Shown piece by piece: positions 21,949-24,118 of a stretch of 24,118 nucleotides of DNA. The stretch is taken from assembly GCF_040151475.1 (NCBI RefSeq), contig NZ_JBDKWG010000083.1, positions 1 to 24,118 on the forward strand, written 5' to 3'. The number at the start of each line of letters is the position of its first letter. Positions within the stretch are counted from its first letter, which is position 1. This DNA is from CAXBNB01 sp040151475 (GTDB lineage: Bacteria > Bacteroidota > Bacteroidia > Cytophagales > Cyclobacteriaceae). The notes beneath the pieces were generated by a model that was not told the DNA's origin, searched no databases, and was given only the letters and a program-made list of their open reading frames with translations. Position numbers and translations under genes: made by a program.

Positions 21949-23031
21949 TTGAAGCAGATATACAAATCCAGTTTGATTTTAAGTGCTGTTTTTGCACTGG
22001 CGGTTTTGGTTTTCATAGTAATAGGGGAGGCAAAAAATGCTGGATTGCTTGTAATTGCTTTGTTCGTATGCTTTTCGATTAGCCTGATTCAATTTCCAAA
22101 ACTTAAAGGCTTTTCCTTCACGGTACTGATATTTGCTACAGTGGCTGCCGCCATGTATTATCCTTCTAATTTTAGTCAAATAGGGAGCTTTGACCTGAAA
22201 AAATTAATTGTGCCCCTGCTAATGATCATCATGTTTGGTATGGGTACATCCATGAGCATCAAGGATTTTGCAGGAGTACTCAAAATGCCAAAAGGTGTTT
22301 TCGTTGGTCTTTTGTGCCAGTTTACCATTATGCCGTTTGTAGGGTTTGGGCTTGCCTACCTGTCTGGATTGCCTAAAGAAATTGCTGCCGGAATACTACT
22401 GGTGGGCTGCTCACCGAGTGGTCTGGCCTCCAATGTAATGTCCTATATATCTGGTGCCAACCTTGCCCTTTCTTTGACATTAACGGCAATTGCAACATTG
22501 CTTGCTCCAATTTTGACTCCTTTTTTGATGAAGCTATTGGCTGATGAACTGGTGCCCATAGACTTTTGGGCAATGCAATGGAGTATCATCAAAATTGTGA
22601 TTATTCCGATTGTCTTGGGGTTGATTTTCAACAGGCTCTTTCATCATAAATTTAAAATTTTAGAAAAAATAATGCCCATAGTATCCATGGCTGGTATTGC
22701 ATTTATCATTACAATTATTACTGCGGCTGGTCGAGAATCTCTGCTGCAGATAGGTCTCGTATTGATAGCCGTAGTGGCAATTCACAATATTTCCGGTTAC
22801 GTGCTGGGCTATTGGGCAAGCAGGGCGGTAGGGCTCGATCAGAGGTCTGCCAGAACCATTGCCATAGAAGTAGGCATGCAAAACTCCGGGCTGGCTTCAG
22901 GTCTGGCATTGGAAATGGGAAGGGTCGCAACAACAGGATTGGCACCTTCTGTTTTTGGTCCTTTTATGAATATCTCTGGTTCTGCGCTTGCTACCTATTG
23001 GCAATCAAAAAAAATCCCGGAAGACCAATAA
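21949..23031 (+). CDS. Bile acid:sodium symporter (BASS) family transporter
   Basis: A 360-residue inner-membrane protein with about ten hydrophobic segments. Family features are the GMGTSMSIKDFAGVLK segment, LLCQFTIMPFVGFGLA, the crossover-helix block GCSPSGLASNVMSYISGANLALS and the second block TIAIEVGMQNSGLASGLA. These correspond to the two unwound helices that form the sodium and substrate sites. Despite the name, bacterial members carry varied organic anions such as keto acids or pantoate; the substrate here is unknown. The start is a TTG at 21949 (MKQIYKSSLILS), chosen because the first membrane helix follows at once; the next ATG would remove two helices. The TauE/SafE permease follows after 139 bases. 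Confidence 0.9.
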   Translation: MKQIYKSSLILSAVFALAVLVFIVIGEAKNAGLLVIALFVCFSISLIQFPKLKGFSFTVLIFATVAAAMYYPSNFSQIGSFDLKKLIVPLLMIIMFGMGTSMSIKDFAGVLKMPKGVFVGLLCQFTIMPFVGFGLAYLSGLPKEIAAGILLVGCSPSGLASNVMSYISGANLALSLTLTAIATLLAPILTPFLMKLLADELVPIDFWAMQWSIIKIVIIPIVLGLIFNRLFHHKFKILEKIMPIVSMAGIAFIITIITAAGRESLLQIGLVLIAVVAIHNISGYVLGYWASRAVGLDQRSARTIAIEVGMQNSGLASGLALEMGRVATTGLAPSVFGPFMNISGSALATYWQSKKIPEDQ

Positions 23032-23170
23032 CCTGTATTGACAGTGAATTCTTAAAACTAATTGCTTGTCGTTGTTAGTTCTTTTAAATTCGTGCCTTTC
23101 TTTAATGTAAACGCCAAAGCCTGATTTTGAGTAGTCTCAGCTGACCTCCAAACTCAACAATTCTTTTTCT

Positions 23171-23947
23171 ATGGATAATGAACTATTCACCACTGAATTT
23201 TTTTCTCAATTCAATTTAGATACTGGTCAGTGGGTTTGGGTATTGGTTTGTGCGTTGTGCATAGGCATGTCTAAGGCAGGCATTTCCGGGCTTGGGATGT
23301 TTGTAGTTCCTGTGTTTGCCTCAGTATTTGGCGCTAAAGAATCGACGGGTGTTATTTTACCCATGCTGATCATGGCGGACATATTTGCAGTGATTTATTA
23401 CAACAGACATGCAAATCTCAAATTGCTGAAAAAGCTATTTTTGGCAACAGTAGCAGGGGTTTTTATAGCCATCTGGGTAGGCGATATGATCAATGATCAG
23501 CAGTTTCGAATTCTCCTGGCTGTAGTAGTGATATTGGGTGTGATCATTATGATCTGGCACGAAACAAAGAAATCATCAGATGCCATACCCGACAATTGGT
23601 TCTTCGGATCAACTGCTGGTTTGCTTGGCGGTTTCACAACTATGATCGGCAATGCAGCAGGACCTGTGATGTCGATTTATTTCCTTGCCCTTCACTTAAA
23701 AAAGAACAATTTCATAGGAACTGCTGCCTGGTTTTTTCTGCTCGTCAACATCTTCAAAGTGCCTTTCCATGTTACTATTTGGCATACCATTACCTGGAAC
23801 ACGTTTCTGTTTAACCTGTCCATGTTGCCCATTATCCTGCTTGGGGTTTTTCTTGGAATCAAAATTGTGAAACTTATCCCTGAGAAACCATATCGCATAT
23901 TCATTATTGTAACTGTGACATTGGCAGCATTGAAGTTGTTCTTTTAA
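23171..23947 (+). CDS. TauE/SafE family permease (sulfite/organosulfonate exporter family)
   Basis: A 258-residue inner-membrane protein with about eight hydrophobic segments in two related halves. The first half holds WVLVCALCIGMSKAGISGLGMFVVP and TGVILPMLIMADIFAVIYYNRHAN. The second holds GSTAGLLGGFTTMIGNAAGPVMSIYFLA and NNFIGTAAWFFLLVNIFKVPFH. The duplicated G-x-G/P and ADIFAV...R blocks are typical of TauE/SafE. Family members export sulfite, sulfoacetate or related anions; the substrate is not predictable here. It lies on the same strand as the BASS transporter with a 139-base gap. A weak box (TAAATTCG with TTG 16 bases before) near 23065-23094 could be its promoter. Confidence 0.88.
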   Translation: MDNELFTTEFFSQFNLDTGQWVWVLVCALCIGMSKAGISGLGMFVVPVFASVFGAKESTGVILPMLIMADIFAVIYYNRHANLKLLKKLFLATVAGVFIAIWVGDMINDQQFRILLAVVVILGVIIMIWHETKKSSDAIPDNWFFGSTAGLLGGFTTMIGNAAGPVMSIYFLALHLKKNNFIGTAAWFFLLVNIFKVPFHVTIWHTITWNTFLFNLSMLPIILLGVFLGIKIVKLIPEKPYRIFIIVTVTLAALKLFF

Positions 23948-24034
23948 TGTCAGAATGAATGAAAAATTTGTATATTTAAATTACTAGTAAACGACTAAAA
24001 ATGGGTTAGAGGCGTACTATCTAAGAAAAGTACA

Positions 24035-24060
24035 ATTGGAAGAGGTTACCCTCCTCCAAT
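24035..24060. other. Stable hairpin between the TauE/SafE gene and the next gene
   Basis: ATTGGA-a-GAGG and CCTC-c-TCCAAT pair with one internal mismatch around a TTAC loop. It lies 88 bases after the TauE/SafE stop and 36 bases before the next ATG. No T tract follows on the plus strand, so it is either a leader structure of the next gene or part of a mobile-element end. Confidence 0.35.
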
Positions 24061-24095
24061 TTGACGATGTTTGAAGTGACTAAACATAAAACATC

Positions 24096-24118
24096 ATGAC
24101 TAAAGTTACCAACTTATC
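24096..24118 (+). CDS. Start of an unidentified gene (cut by the right edge)
   Basis: An ATG at 24096 opens a frame reading MTKVTNL up to the edge of the window. Seven residues are too few to name the product. The hairpin and AT-rich leader before it are consistent with a real gene start, perhaps of a transposase, but that is a guess. Confidence 0.3.

Noticed and set aside
1..24118. CRISPR array, tRNA or rRNA genes, toxin-antitoxin or phage-defence modules.
   Set aside because: No regularly spaced direct repeats, no cloverleaf-like segments noticed, and every sizeable gene has a metabolic, transport, repair or envelope assignment.

Overview
The window looks like a chromosomal segment of a Bacteroidota bacterium, probably Cytophagales or a near relative. 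The reasons are: AT-rich DNA; gene starts without clear Shine-Dalgarno sequences; several Bacteroidetes-type -7 boxes (TAnnTTTG) before genes; lipoprotein signal peptides; a TonB receptor with an N-terminal carboxypeptidase-regulatory-like domain; and a small PorT-like outer-membrane barrel. This is inferred from sequence character, not from a database match.

Layout. 1-123: the 5' end of an IS3-family insertion sequence runs off the left edge. 124-439: non-coding, with one copy of a CCTCCAAG/CTTGGAGG stem element; a second copy lies at 1461-1495, so both flank the gene for an Asp-box beta-propeller lipoprotein. 1517-2994: a small secreted protein is divergent from a membrane-anchored, ToxR-like winged-helix regulator. 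3024-11357 is one long minus-strand run. In transcription order it holds a small multi-pass membrane protein, a tandem universal stress protein, glpK, glpD, exodeoxyribonuclease III, glpF, a glycerophosphodiester phosphodiesterase lipoprotein and a PLP serine/threonine dehydratase. The glp genes form a complete glycerol route: GDPD releases glycerol-3-phosphate outside the inner membrane, GlpF imports glycerol, GlpK phosphorylates it and GlpD oxidises it.

11465-15996 is a plus-strand housekeeping run: M42-like peptidase, hpt, adk, obg, radA. 16149-20347 is a plus-strand metal or siderophore uptake cassette: a small protein with a C-x9-C-x3-C motif, a TonB-dependent receptor and a PepSY-TM protein. 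A potentially switching RNA fold lies between the first two genes. It is closed by a terminator. Then come a 2H phosphoesterase and a small outer-membrane barrel (both minus strand), separated by an almost ideal hairpin terminator. The right end carries a BASS-family transporter and a TauE/SafE permease (both plus), then a hairpin and the start of an unidentified gene cut by the edge.

Most of the window is ordinary core metabolism. The parts least explained are the Cys-motif/TonB/PepSY cassette with its intercistronic RNA fold, the repeated stem element at 330-402 and 1461-1495, and the ToxR-like regulator with its divergent neighbour. No CRISPR array, tRNA, rRNA or recognisable defence system was seen.
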